Below the pieces are notes generated by a model, which saw only the letters and a list, made by a program, of their open reading frames with translations, made no database searches and had not been told where the DNA came from. 64,000 nucleotides of DNA from UBA5543 sp964464965 (GTDB lineage Bacteria; Bacteroidota; Bacteroidia; Chitinophagales; Chitinophagaceae), in the NCBI GenBank assembly GCA_964464965.1, contig CAYXHM010000002.1, positions 62,001 to 126,000 of the forward strand, given 5' to 3'. The position numbers were made by a program, and so were the translations under genes. Positions 54,411-62,491 of this stretch are shown piece by piece. Numbering within the stretch: the stretch's first letter is position 1; the number at the start of each line of letters is the position of its first letter.

Positions 54411-55030
54411 ATATTTGATACTTGCTTAAAGTATTGTTCTTTATATTTCAGGTATAATTTTTCTCCTTTGGGTGTCATGATGCCATACAGGAAGTGTTCG
54501 CTGATGGCACGTGCTACACTAAACAGGTCATGATTTTCTTTTATGAGCAAGCCCGGTGTGTAACCTACAAATGAAAGGTCAAGCCTGTAACGGGCCATAA
54601 AATCTGTGTCTATTTCCGCACGGTACAGGCCCTCCTGTATTCCCCGTTCCATATTGTTGCGGATGTTTTCTATATCCTCATCCATTTTGCTCCTGAACTG
54701 CTTAAATGCTTCAGGAAAAAATCTTTCCATCTCCAGCATGGCCAAGGGGTTCATCTGGCGGTTGATGTTGTCAAACATACCTATCACACGCACCATAGCC
54801 TGTATAGCATTTTCCGAGTCATGCATAATGCTGACACATTCAGTCGAAATTTTATCCCTGTACCAGTTTACTGTTTCGGTCACTACCTCATTTTTATTGG
54901 CAAAGTGCTGATAGAGCGTCTTTTTAGATATACCCGCCCTGCGCGCTATATCGTCCATAGTAATTGTTTTAAAGCCATACTGGCGAAACAATTCTATGGC
55001 TGCACCGAGTATTTTATCTAATGGTTCCAT
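54407..55030 (-). CDS. TetR-family regulator of the RND operon
   Basis: 207 residues. HTH about 25-50 (TMDDIARRAGISKKTLYQHFANKNEV). The ligand half is helical with no lead on the inducer. It is the first gene of the tetR-tolC-adaptor-permease operon and has an 11-bp inverted repeat spanning its promoter, so it probably represses itself and the pump. The arrangement is common for Bacteroidota efflux operons. Confidence 0.94.
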   Translation of the reverse strand: MEPLDKILGAAIELFRQYGFKTITMDDIARRAGISKKTLYQHFANKNEVVTETVNWYRDKISTECVSIMHDSENAIQAMVRVIGMFDNINRQMNPLAMLEMERFFPEAFKQFRSKMDEDIENIRNNMERGIQEGLYRAEIDTDFMARYRLDLSFVGYTPGLLIKENHDLFSVARAISEHFLYGIMTPKGEKLYLKYKEQYFKQVSNI

Positions 55031-55038
55031 ATCGGCGA

Positions 55039-55046
55039 CAAAACTA
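55039..55046 (-). promoter_or_regulatory. Promoter -7 element TAGTTTTG of the efflux operon
   Basis: TAnnTTTG match on the minus strand, 8 bases upstream of the TetR ATG and 1 base from the operator. Confidence 0.6.
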
Positions 55047-55047
55047 T

Positions 55048-55075
55048 GGAAACGTTTTGTATAAAAAACGTTTCC
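55048..55075. promoter_or_regulatory. Operator for the RND-operon TetR protein
   Basis: Perfect 11-bp inverted repeat GGAAACGTTTT / AAAACGTTTCC with a 6-base centre. It fills the space between the -33 and -7 positions of the promoter. Confidence 0.75.
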
Positions 55076-55219
55076 TGTGTATATTTAAAATTGATAGTAA
55101 CTATTGTAAAAACAGATAAAGGCAGATATTTCTTTTTCGTTACCAATTATTTCCGCTTCGGTGTCATATCCGGCGGCGCGATATTTTTATTATCTTGGCT
55201 GCACAAACGGTTGATTACT

Positions 55220-55651
55220 ATGGGATTTTTACAGGACTTTAAAAAATTTGCAATGAAGGGCAACGTGCTTGACCTGGCAGTTGCAGTAATAATAGGCGGC
55301 GCATTTGGTAAAATTGTAACCGCATTGGTGAATGATATAATTATGCCGCTGGTTGGTATGGTGGGCGATGGGAAGAAGTTTACCGATAAGTTCGTAATAC
55401 TAAAACGTGCCAAGCCTGATGATGCCTATACCTCGTTGCAACAAGCCAGGGAGGCCGGCGCGAATGTGCTTGCCTATGGTAGTTTTATACAGACCATAGT
55501 AGATTTCCTGATAATAGCCTTTAGTATATTTATAGCCATACGCGTGTTGGAATCCCTGAAACGTAAAGAAGAAGCCGCACCAACCACACCGCCTGCGCTA
55601 AGCACCACGGAAAAACTACTTACAGAAATACGCGATGAACTGAAAAAATAA
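55220..55651 (+). CDS. mscL: Large-conductance mechanosensitive channel
   Basis: 143 residues from the ATG at 55220 (longer frame to 55046 rejected). GFLQDFKKFAMKGNVLDLAVAVIIGGAFGKIV is the amphipathic N-helix plus the pore helix with the gate; FIQTIVDFLIIAFSIFIAI is helix 2; a cytoplasmic Lys-rich bundle ends the chain. It opens under membrane tension to release solutes. The periplasmic loop (KKFTDKFVILKRAKPDDAYTS) is longer than in E. coli MscL. Confidence 0.95.
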   Translation: MGFLQDFKKFAMKGNVLDLAVAVIIGGAFGKIVTALVNDIIMPLVGMVGDGKKFTDKFVILKRAKPDDAYTSLQQAREAGANVLAYGSFIQTIVDFLIIAFSIFIAIRVLESLKRKEEAAPTTPPALSTTEKLLTEIRDELKK

Positions 55652-55723
55652 TCCAGCGGTATCAACTTTTATGGCCTAAGACCGATTATTTTACGCATTT
55701 TTGTGCTGTAATACCTACATATA

Positions 55724-56485
55724 TTGGCAACAGGAAGCATATATAAAGACCTGCAATCGCGAAAGCAATCCGGCAAAAGCGGATTTGCCGTACTGGTTGA
55801 CCCCGATAAGGTGGCACCCGCAGACATGCAATACCTGGCAGAACTGTGTAATGATGCCGGTGTAGATTACCTGCTGATGGGCGGCAGCCTGGTGGTTGAC
55901 CACCAGCTTGAGGCCTGTATAGAACGTTTTAAAGCCAACAGTAAAATACCGGTATTGCTTTTCCCGGGCAGCCCGGCACAGGTTACGCCCTATGCCGATG
56001 CATTGCTTTATTTATCACTTATATCCGGCCGAAATCCCGATTTGCTTATTGGCCAGCATGTGGTTTCTGCCCCGGCGGTAAAGGCCAGCGGGTTAGAGGT
56101 GATTTCTACCGGCTATATGGTAATAGATGGGGGTATGCCCACAACGGTGTCTTACATGAGCCATTCTGCCCCTATACCAGCCAACAAGCCTGATATAGCG
56201 CTGTGTACGGCATGGGCGGGAGAGTTGCAGGGCAAGCATATAATATATATGGATGCCGGCAGCGGTGCTAAAATACCCATCAGCGAGGAGATGATACGGA
56301 AGGTAAGCGCCCATATAGAGATACCTCTTTTTATAGGCGGCGGCATACAAACACCCGAAAAAGTATATAAAAACTGCAAGGCAGGCGCCAATATAGTAGT
56401 AGTTGGCAACGCTATAGAGCGTGACCCCATGCTGATAGCCGAACTGGTGCAGGCCACAAAAGAAGCCACTGCTTCTGTGAAATGA
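55724..56485 (+). CDS. Geranylgeranylglyceryl/heptaprenylglyceryl phosphate synthase
   Basis: 253 residues from TTG at 55724, the only usable start; no ATG or GTG lies in frame upstream of the conserved GFAVLVDPDKV. The barrel carries YLLMGGSLV, LISGRNPDLLIGQHV, YMDAGSGAK and PLFIGGGIQTPEK (phosphate site). The family links a polyprenyl group to sn-glycerol-1-phosphate, the first step of archaeal-type ether lipids; group II members are known in Bacteroidota. Chain length of the prenyl donor cannot be told, and no glycerol-1-phosphate dehydrogenase is in the window. Confidence 0.9.
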   Translation: MATGSIYKDLQSRKQSGKSGFAVLVDPDKVAPADMQYLAELCNDAGVDYLLMGGSLVVDHQLEACIERFKANSKIPVLLFPGSPAQVTPYADALLYLSLISGRNPDLLIGQHVVSAPAVKASGLEVISTGYMVIDGGMPTTVSYMSHSAPIPANKPDIALCTAWAGELQGKHIIYMDAGSGAKIPISEEMIRKVSAHIEIPLFIGGGIQTPEKVYKNCKAGANIVVVGNAIERDPMLIAELVQATKEATASVK

Positions 56486-56517
56486 TTTGGACAGTATATA
56501 TTTATCATTTACCTTTG
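56486..56517 (+). promoter_or_regulatory. Full promoter for rpmH-rnpA-yidD
   Basis: TTTG at 56486-56489, 20-base spacer, TACCTTTG at 56510-56517, matching the Bacteroidota -33/-7 consensus. The TTTG overlaps the end of the preceding gene. Confidence 0.8.
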
Positions 56518-56565
56518 CACTCCTTTTAAAATTATACCCTTTAATAGGGGTCAAAAAAATAGAAT

Positions 56566-56721
56566 ATGAAACGTACGTATCAACCAAGTCGTCGCAGCCG
56601 CAAATCAGTTCACGGTTTCCGGAAGCGTATGGAGTCTGCAAACGGTCGCAAGGTATTGGCTTCACGCCGCAAAAAAGGTCGTAAGAAACTGACAGTTTCA
56701 AGCGAAGCACGCCTGAAGTAA
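56566..56721 (+). CDS. rpmH: 50S ribosomal protein L34
   Basis: 51 residues, too short to be found by size but unmistakable: KRTYQPSRRSRKSVHGFRKR then NGRKVLASRRKKGRKKLTVS. A very basic L34 of normal length, followed by rnpA and yidD in the classical order. Confidence 0.98.
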   Translation: MKRTYQPSRRSRKSVHGFRKRMESANGRKVLASRRKKGRKKLTVSSEARLK

Positions 56722-56747
56722 TATTTTAACTACTAAAATTACAAGCC

Positions 56748-57173
56748 ATTCGTAATACATTCAAAGCATACGAAAGGCTCAAGCGCGAGCAACATATTGA
56801 TACGCTTTTCCGTACCGGGAAAGCGTTTTCTGTTTTACAGCTAAGGTTCGTTTACCTAGTGGTGCCGCGCCAGGCCGAGTTGTCGCCCGCAAGGGTGGGC
56901 TTTTCCGTGCCTAAAAAGACGTTCCGCCTCAGTGTACAGCGCCACCGCATACGTCGCCTGATGGTAGAGGCCTGGAGGGTGAACAAACATGCATTATACG
57001 CCACCATTCCTGCCGATAAACAACTACAGATTTTCATCCTGTACACCGGCAAAGCAGAGCAGACCTATACAGAAGTAGCGGAGGGTATGTTAAAAGGCAT
57101 AGAACGCCTGCTGGCTATTTGTGGCGACCAACAATCCTCAACACAGGACAAGGAACGTGGGATTGTACAATGA
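56748..57173 (+). CDS. rnpA: Ribonuclease P protein component, non-canonical start
   Basis: The frame carries the RnpA fold: RNTFKAYERLKREQHIDTLF, GKAFSVLQLRFVYL, SPARVGFSVPKKTF and the RNR-type helix RLSVQRHRIRRLMVEAWR. No ATG, GTG or TTG occurs in frame between the upstream stop (56727-56729) and GTG 56859, which lies inside the conserved domain. I place the start at ATT 56748, just ahead of RNTF; the true start could be another near-cognate codon. The RNR motif has His where Asn is usual. The stop overlaps the yidD ATG (ATGA). Confidence 0.72.
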   Translation: MRNTFKAYERLKREQHIDTLFRTGKAFSVLQLRFVYLVVPRQAELSPARVGFSVPKKTFRLSVQRHRIRRLMVEAWRVNKHALYATIPADKQLQIFILYTGKAEQTYTEVAEGMLKGIERLLAICGDQQSSTQDKERGIVQ

Positions 57174-57454
57174 GCTTCCCCTTAGGATCTGGAATTTTTA
57201 ACTTTGGGATTTACTTTCTTTACTTTTGCTTTATCAAAAAACTGTTTTCTATAATATTCATAGGGCTTATTCGCTTTTACCAGGGAGCAATTTCACCGCT
57301 GTTTGGTGCCAAATGCCGCTATACTCCCACTTGTAGTGCTTACGGGGTAGAGGCAGTAAAAAAGTACGGCCCATGGAAGGGCGGATTTATGGCGATAAAG
57401 CGCATCTTGTCCTGCCACCCCTGGGGCGGGCATGGGTATGACCCTGTGCCGTGA
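57170..57454 (+). CDS. yidD: Membrane protein insertion efficiency factor
   Basis: 94 residues from ATG 57170 (coupled to the rnpA stop by ATGA). GLIRFYQGAISPLFGAKCRYTPTCSAYGVEAVKKYGPWKGGFMAIKRILSCHPWGG is the YidD signature in pieces: RFYQ, CRYTPTCS, GPWKG and RILSCHPW. It aids YidC/Sec insertion at the inner membrane. About 20 extra hydrophobic residues precede the family core. YidC is not adjacent here. Confidence 0.94.
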   Translation: MSFPLGSGIFNFGIYFLYFCFIKKLFSIIFIGLIRFYQGAISPLFGAKCRYTPTCSAYGVEAVKKYGPWKGGFMAIKRILSCHPWGGHGYDPVP

Positions 57455-57612
57455 TTACCTGCTTTCCCTTAAAATGTGATTATAAACTGTATAGTGCATG
57501 AGCAATTCTAACCTCCCGCACTACAAATTGTATCTTATATCAATCCCTTAATACCTAAAAACCCTCACTAAAGACAGAATATGCTATTTTTACCCCTTGT
57601 TATAACAAACCG

Positions 57613-58698
57613 ATGAACGATAAGAACAATTATGTGGCCATTATGGCCGGTGGCATAGGCAGCCGTTTCTGGCCCGTTAGCCGTACTAAATACCCTAAAC
57701 AGTTTATAGACCTGCTGGGCACAGGCCGCTCACTCATCCAGTGGACCTACCACAGGTTTAAAGAAATTGTACCGCAGGAAAATATATACTTCATTACTAA
57801 TGAGGCTTATATAGATACCCTGAAGAATCAGATACCCGAGGTAAACAGCGCTAACATCATCAGTGAGCCTTCGCGCAAAAACACCAGCCCATGCGCAGCA
57901 TATTTTGCCCATAAGCTGATGGCCCTCAATCCGGATGCTAATATCATCATGTCTCCGGCCGACCACCTAATCATGGACGAGCGTTCTTTTGAAAGAACTG
58001 CCAAAGACGCATTGGACTTCGTATCAAAACACGACGCATTGCTTACACTGGGCATTAAACCATCCCGGCCTGATACAGGATATGGTTATATACAATACGA
58101 TGTAGAAGAAGAACTGAATAAGGTATATAAGGTGAAAACCTTTACCGAAAAGCCTTCCCTGGAACTGGCCAAAACCTTCCTGAAAAGCGGTGACTTCCTA
58201 TGGAACTCCGGCATTTTCGTCTGGAATGTAAAAACCATTATGGAAGCCCTCGCCAAACACCAGCCCGAATTGAATGATGTATTCCTGCAGGCAAATGGTG
58301 TATATAACACCCCGCAGGAGCATGATATTATCAGCAAACTATACGCACAGTGCACCAACATATCTATAGACTACGGTATAATGGAAAAAGCCAAGAATGT
58401 GTATGTAGTACCATCTTATTTTGGCTGGTCTGACCTGGGTACGTGGGAGTCTGCATATGAAAACTCTGAAAAAGATTACCTGGGCAATGCCGTATATGGC
58501 AAGAACGTGATGGTAATAGACGCCAGCGAGTGTATGATAAAGGCACCGGATGATAAACTGGTGGTAGTGCAGGGCCTGGAAGAATGCGTGGTGATAGATA
58601 CGGAAGATGTACTGCTGATATGCGAACGCAGCCGCGAACAACAGATAAAAGAATACGTAGCCGAAGTGAAACGTAACAAAGGCGAGAAATACCTGTAG
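57613..58698 (+). CDS. manC: Mannose-1-phosphate guanylyltransferase
   Basis: 361 residues, single-domain nucleotidyltransferase. MAGGIGSRFWPVSRTKYPKQF is the GTP-binding signature; PADHLIMDE, FTEKPSLELA and DYGIMEKAKN follow in family order. No C-terminal isomerase domain. It makes GDP-mannose for surface glycans. The aminotransferase gene starts 2 bases later, so they are probably co-transcribed, without an obvious shared pathway. Confidence 0.94.
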   Translation: MNDKNNYVAIMAGGIGSRFWPVSRTKYPKQFIDLLGTGRSLIQWTYHRFKEIVPQENIYFITNEAYIDTLKNQIPEVNSANIISEPSRKNTSPCAAYFAHKLMALNPDANIIMSPADHLIMDERSFERTAKDALDFVSKHDALLTLGIKPSRPDTGYGYIQYDVEEELNKVYKVKTFTEKPSLELAKTFLKSGDFLWNSGIFVWNVKTIMEALAKHQPELNDVFLQANGVYNTPQEHDIISKLYAQCTNISIDYGIMEKAKNVYVVPSYFGWSDLGTWESAYENSEKDYLGNAVYGKNVMVIDASECMIKAPDDKLVVVQGLEECVVIDTEDVLLICERSREQQIKEYVAEVKRNKGEKYL

Positions 58699-58700
58699 AC

Positions 58701-59858
58701 ATGCGGCTCCCTCAAAAACATTCAGCAAAAGGTATTACCATATTTACGGTAATGAGCGCATTAGCCACAGAGCACAATGCTATCAACCTGTCACAGGGTT
58801 TTCCTGATTTTCTGGTAGATGAAAAGCTGGGTGTTTTACTGGCAGAGGCTGTACAGCAGGGGTACAATCAATATTCACCAATGCCCGGCCTGCCTATGCT
58901 ACGCGATGCTATTGCTGAAGATGTAAGCAGGCGCTATGGTGTGCCGGTAGATGCATTGAATGAAGTAACCGTTACTCCTGGTGCTACCTATGGCATATAC
59001 ACAGCCTTTACTTCTATCCTGCAAAAGGGCGATGAGGTAATAGTATTGGAACCAGCCTATGATAGTTATATCCCTAATATAGAAACGAATGGTGCAATAG
59101 TGGTACCCGTGCCACTTACTGCCCCTTCTTTTTCGGTTGACTGGAGCAGGATAAAGGATGCAGTGACCATAAAGACAAAAGCCATCATCATCAATACACC
59201 GCACAACCCTACGGGCGCGGTGTGGACCAAACAAGACTGGAACCAGCTTGCTGACATAGTACGCGATACGGATATCATCATACTGTCTGATGAAGTGTAC
59301 GAACAACTTGTTTTCGATGGGCTGCAGCACTACAGTGTATTGCAGCACGAAGAGCTGAGGCAGCGCAGTTTCGCTATCTATTCGTTTGGCAAGGTGTACC
59401 ACAACACGGGCTGGAAGATGGGCTTCGTAATAGCGCCGCCGCAACTTACTGCCGCCTTCCGTAGCATACACCAGTTTTTATGTTTCTCGGTAAATACTCC
59501 GGCACAATATGCGCTGGCGCAATATTTATCTGAACCAACATTGCCTGATGTAAGCAATATGATGCAGGGTAAAAGAGATTACTTTCTAAGTTTATTAAAG
59601 GATACGCCTTTCACGGTTCATCAGCCTGCATCCGGTAGCTACTTCCAAACAGTGGGTTATGGCAACATCAGCAACCTGCCTGATACTGAATTTGCAACAT
59701 GGCTTACTAAAGAGTACGGTGTGGCAACTATACCCATCAGCGTATTTTATAGCAATAAACAGGACGATAAAATCATCCGTTTCTGCTTTGCCAAGAAAGA
59801 GGAAACATTAAAAGCAGCTATAGAAAAGCTGGTGATGCTGAAAGCCCCTGTGTTATAA
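58701..59858 (+). CDS. Class I aminotransferase, methionine/kynurenine type
   Basis: 385 residues of fold type I PLP enzyme. INLSQGFPDF is typical of YbdL-like methionine and kynurenine aminotransferases; NTPHNPTGAVW and LSDEVYEQL precede PLP lysine in SFGKVYHNTGWKMG. In futalosine-using bacteria such an enzyme often serves methionine recycling, but the amino donor here is not proven. It overlaps the convergent TSUP gene by 6 bases. Confidence 0.9.
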   Translation: MRLPQKHSAKGITIFTVMSALATEHNAINLSQGFPDFLVDEKLGVLLAEAVQQGYNQYSPMPGLPMLRDAIAEDVSRRYGVPVDALNEVTVTPGATYGIYTAFTSILQKGDEVIVLEPAYDSYIPNIETNGAIVVPVPLTAPSFSVDWSRIKDAVTIKTKAIIINTPHNPTGAVWTKQDWNQLADIVRDTDIIILSDEVYEQLVFDGLQHYSVLQHEELRQRSFAIYSFGKVYHNTGWKMGFVIAPPQLTAAFRSIHQFLCFSVNTPAQYALAQYLSEPTLPDVSNMMQGKRDYFLSLLKDTPFTVHQPASGSYFQTVGYGNISNLPDTEFATWLTKEYGVATIPISVFYSNKQDDKIIRFCFAKKEETLKAAIEKLVMLKAPVL

Positions 59859-60611
59859 ATAATCGTAGCACAGTTTTACAATCAGCGCCATAGACACCAG
59901 GGTAAAAAACAGTTTAATAAAAATGCTACCCTTGTTGATGGCCACATGAGCGCCAATATAATTGCCTCCCATATTGCAGATGGCCACCGGTATGGCAATA
60001 CTCCATACAACAAAGCCCTTGCTGATAAAGAAGATTAATGCCCCAACATTTGCCGCCACGTTTATTATTTTAGCATGGGCAGATGCATGAAGAAAATCAT
60101 ACCCGAACAACGTGATGAATGTAAACAGCAGGAAGCTGCCGGTACCCGGCCCTATCAGGCCTTCATACAATCCTAATATTGCACCCGTACCTATTGCGTA
60201 AACCATATGCCTGGTGGGTGATAAAGATTTCACCACGTGGTGCAGCCCCAGCTCCCGTTTCAATATGGTGTATGCCACCACTATCACCAATGCTACAATA
60301 ATGACCGGCATAAATTGTTCTTTATGGATGTAACTCACCAATAATGCACCTGCAAAAGAAGCCACCATTGCTGATATGATGATGGGGCTCAACTGCCGCC
60401 ACTCTATGTTCACTCTCTTTATATATCGTATTGCCGCTACAGATGTACCTGCAAAAGAAGCCGTCTTGTTGGTAGCAAGGGTTTGCACCAGCGACAAGTG
60501 TGGCTGTAGTATGAACATGGCGGGTAGTTGAATCAATCCACCACCACCCGCTACGGCATCAACAAAGCCGGCGGTAAATGCAAACAGACAAAGAAGGATG
60601 AATGAAATCAT
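59853..60611 (-). CDS. TSUP (TauE/SafE) family membrane transporter
   Basis: 252 residues with about 8 membrane helices; FTAGFVDAVAGGGGLIQLPAM and, in the second half, GLYEGLIGPGTGSFLLF are the duplicated glycine motifs of sulfite-exporter TauE/SafE proteins. They export sulfur-containing anions such as sulfite or sulfoacetate in characterised cases. The substrate here is open. It stands alone, 50 bases downstream of mqnC. Confidence 0.9.
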   Translation of the reverse strand: MISFILLCLFAFTAGFVDAVAGGGGLIQLPAMFILQPHLSLVQTLATNKTASFAGTSVAAIRYIKRVNIEWRQLSPIIISAMVASFAGALLVSYIHKEQFMPVIIVALVIVVAYTILKRELGLHHVVKSLSPTRHMVYAIGTGAILGLYEGLIGPGTGSFLLFTFITLFGYDFLHASAHAKIINVAANVGALIFFISKGFVVWSIAIPVAICNMGGNYIGAHVAINKGSIFIKLFFTLVSMALIVKLCYDYL

Positions 60612-60661
60612 AAAAAAGCCACCCCTGAAGAGATGGCTAAAAGTATAAATTCCTACCGGTA

Positions 60662-61786
60662 TTAATAAGTAATTACCTGTTCTTCTATAGTTTCCGGCAG
60701 CTGGCGGAACTCGTATTGCTGGTTGCGCAACTGGGGTTCAAAGCCGGCCTGCCTGATGGCTTCCTGTATGCCTTTGTAGGTAAATCTGTGCGGTGCGCCT
60801 GCGGCACTTACTACGTTTTCTTCTATCATGATAGACCCGAAATCGTTAGCGCCTGCATGCAGGCATAGCTGCGCTACTTCTTTGCCCACTGTCAGCCACG
60901 ATGCCTGTATGTTCTTCACATTGGGCAGCATAATACGGCTCATAGCTATCATACGTACATACTCTTCCGCTGTTGTCAGGTTTTTGGTGCCGCGTATGCG
61001 TTTCAGCAGCGTATCCACATCCTGGAAAGTCCATGGAATAAACGCCACAAACCCTTTGGCTCCTTCGGGCTTTTTAGCCTGTACCTCGCGCAGTTTCACC
61101 AGGTGTTCAAAACGTTCTTCAATGGTCTCTACATGGCCAAACATCATGGTGGCAGATGTGGTCAGTCCTACATTATGAGCTTCATGCATAATGTCCAGCC
61201 ATTCCTGCGCCCCACACTTGCCTTTAGATATCAATCGTCTTACCCTGTCGTTAAGTATCTCTGCACCTGGGCCCGGCATGCTATCCATGCCCGCTTCTTT
61301 CAGTGCCAGCAATGCTTCCCGCGGTGTTACACCAGATACTTTGCAAATATGCGCTACCTCGGGCGGGCCTAATGCATGCAGCTTCAGGTCCGGGAACAGT
61401 TCTTTTAGCTGGCGGAATAATGAGGTATAATAATCCAGCCCTAATTCAGGATGGTGCCCACCCTGCAGCAGTAGCTGCTCACCACCATACCTGAATGTTT
61501 CTGCTATCTTTTCTTTGTAGGTTTCAATATCAGTTATGTAAGATTCAGGATGGCCCGGAATCCGGTAAAAGTTGCAGAACTTACAGTTGGCAATACAAAC
61601 ATTGGTGGTGTTCATATTGCGGTCTATTATCCAGGTTACTTTACCGTGTGGCACCTGTATTTTGCGCAGTTCATTGGCTACATACATCAGGTCTGCCATC
61701 GGTGCATGTTCAAACAGGTACATCCCCTCTTCCACACTCAGAAATTCGAACTTCAGCGCCCGGTCATATAATTCAGCTAACTTCAT
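60662..61786 (-). CDS. mqnC: Cyclic dehypoxanthinyl futalosine synthase
   Basis: 374 residues from ATG 61786 (a GTG at 61789 is less likely). Radical-SAM cluster C64, C68, C71 in CIANCKFCNF; GGEQLLLQGGHHPELGLDYY and MIEENVVSAAG point to MqnC rather than MqnE. It cyclises dehypoxanthinyl futalosine in the futalosine menaquinone route. No other mqn gene is adjacent; the UbiD-family decarboxylase lies 30 kb away. Confidence 0.93.
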   Translation of the reverse strand: MKLAELYDRALKFEFLSVEEGMYLFEHAPMADLMYVANELRKIQVPHGKVTWIIDRNMNTTNVCIANCKFCNFYRIPGHPESYITDIETYKEKIAETFRYGGEQLLLQGGHHPELGLDYYTSLFRQLKELFPDLKLHALGPPEVAHICKVSGVTPREALLALKEAGMDSMPGPGAEILNDRVRRLISKGKCGAQEWLDIMHEAHNVGLTTSATMMFGHVETIEERFEHLVKLREVQAKKPEGAKGFVAFIPWTFQDVDTLLKRIRGTKNLTTAEEYVRMIAMSRIMLPNVKNIQASWLTVGKEVAQLCLHAGANDFGSIMIEENVVSAAGAPHRFTYKGIQEAIRQAGFEPQLRNQQYEFRQLPETIEEQVITY

Positions 61787-61942
61787 CACAAACGATTGTT
61801 ACAGTCTGCAAAATTAACCTAAAAACCCTTGCGGTATATATAAATAAACGATTGTGCCATTTACCTTCCTGATGCTGCATTTATATAGTATATTTTTATA
61901 ACACGGCAGTTGGATAACGGTTATTTTGTTACTTTGTAGCAG

Positions 61943-62485
61943 ATGGCAACACATATCCTGACATTATTTGGTGAAGAGATAATACCTGAAGAGGTTAAGG
62001 CCGTAGGCAGGAAAAAAGCTGAACCCAAAGAGCCTAAAGAACCAAAGGAGCGCAAAAAGAAAATTGCCAGAACAGTACCGGACACAGAACATGCAGAAGG
62101 AGAACAAGCAATAGAAGCCCATGAAGAAACAACTGCTGAAATGAAAGCAGAGAAGTTTGCCGATTGGGAAGGCAGTAAAAAGTACTATTCTATAGGCGAA
62201 GTAGCTAAGATATTTGATGTAAGGACATCCAACATCCGCTACTGGACAAACGAGTTTGCACTGAAAGTACGCACCACTCGTAAAGGCGACAGGCTATATA
62301 CCCCTGAACAGATAAAGGAGATACGTACCATATACCACTTGGTGAAGGTGCGTGGTTTTACCATAAATGGCGCCAGGGCAAAACTGAAATCAAGCAAAAA
62401 AGTTTCTGTTCAGTCTGTTGATTTAAAAGACTCATTACTGCAACTGCGCAATAAGCTGGTGCAATTAAAAAACAGCATTAAGTAA
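61943..62485 (+). CDS. MerR-family regulator with charged N-terminal extension
   Basis: 180 residues. The first ~75 are low complexity with Lys-Glu-Pro repeats (KEPKEPKEPKERKKK) ahead of the DNA-binding part at about 78-150: YYSIGEVAKIFDVRTSNIRYWTNEF and GDRLYTPEQI. A short C-terminal helix (LLQLRNKLVQLKNSIK) should dimerise. No cysteine-based metal site is visible. This form is common and mostly uncharacterised in Bacteroidota. The thioredoxin-like gene starts 6 bases after it. Confidence 0.9.
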   Translation: MATHILTLFGEEIIPEEVKAVGRKKAEPKEPKEPKERKKKIARTVPDTEHAEGEQAIEAHEETTAEMKAEKFADWEGSKKYYSIGEVAKIFDVRTSNIRYWTNEFALKVRTTRKGDRLYTPEQIKEIRTIYHLVKVRGFTINGARAKLKSSKKVSVQSVDLKDSLLQLRNKLVQLKNSIK

Positions 62486-62491
62486 CTGCTT

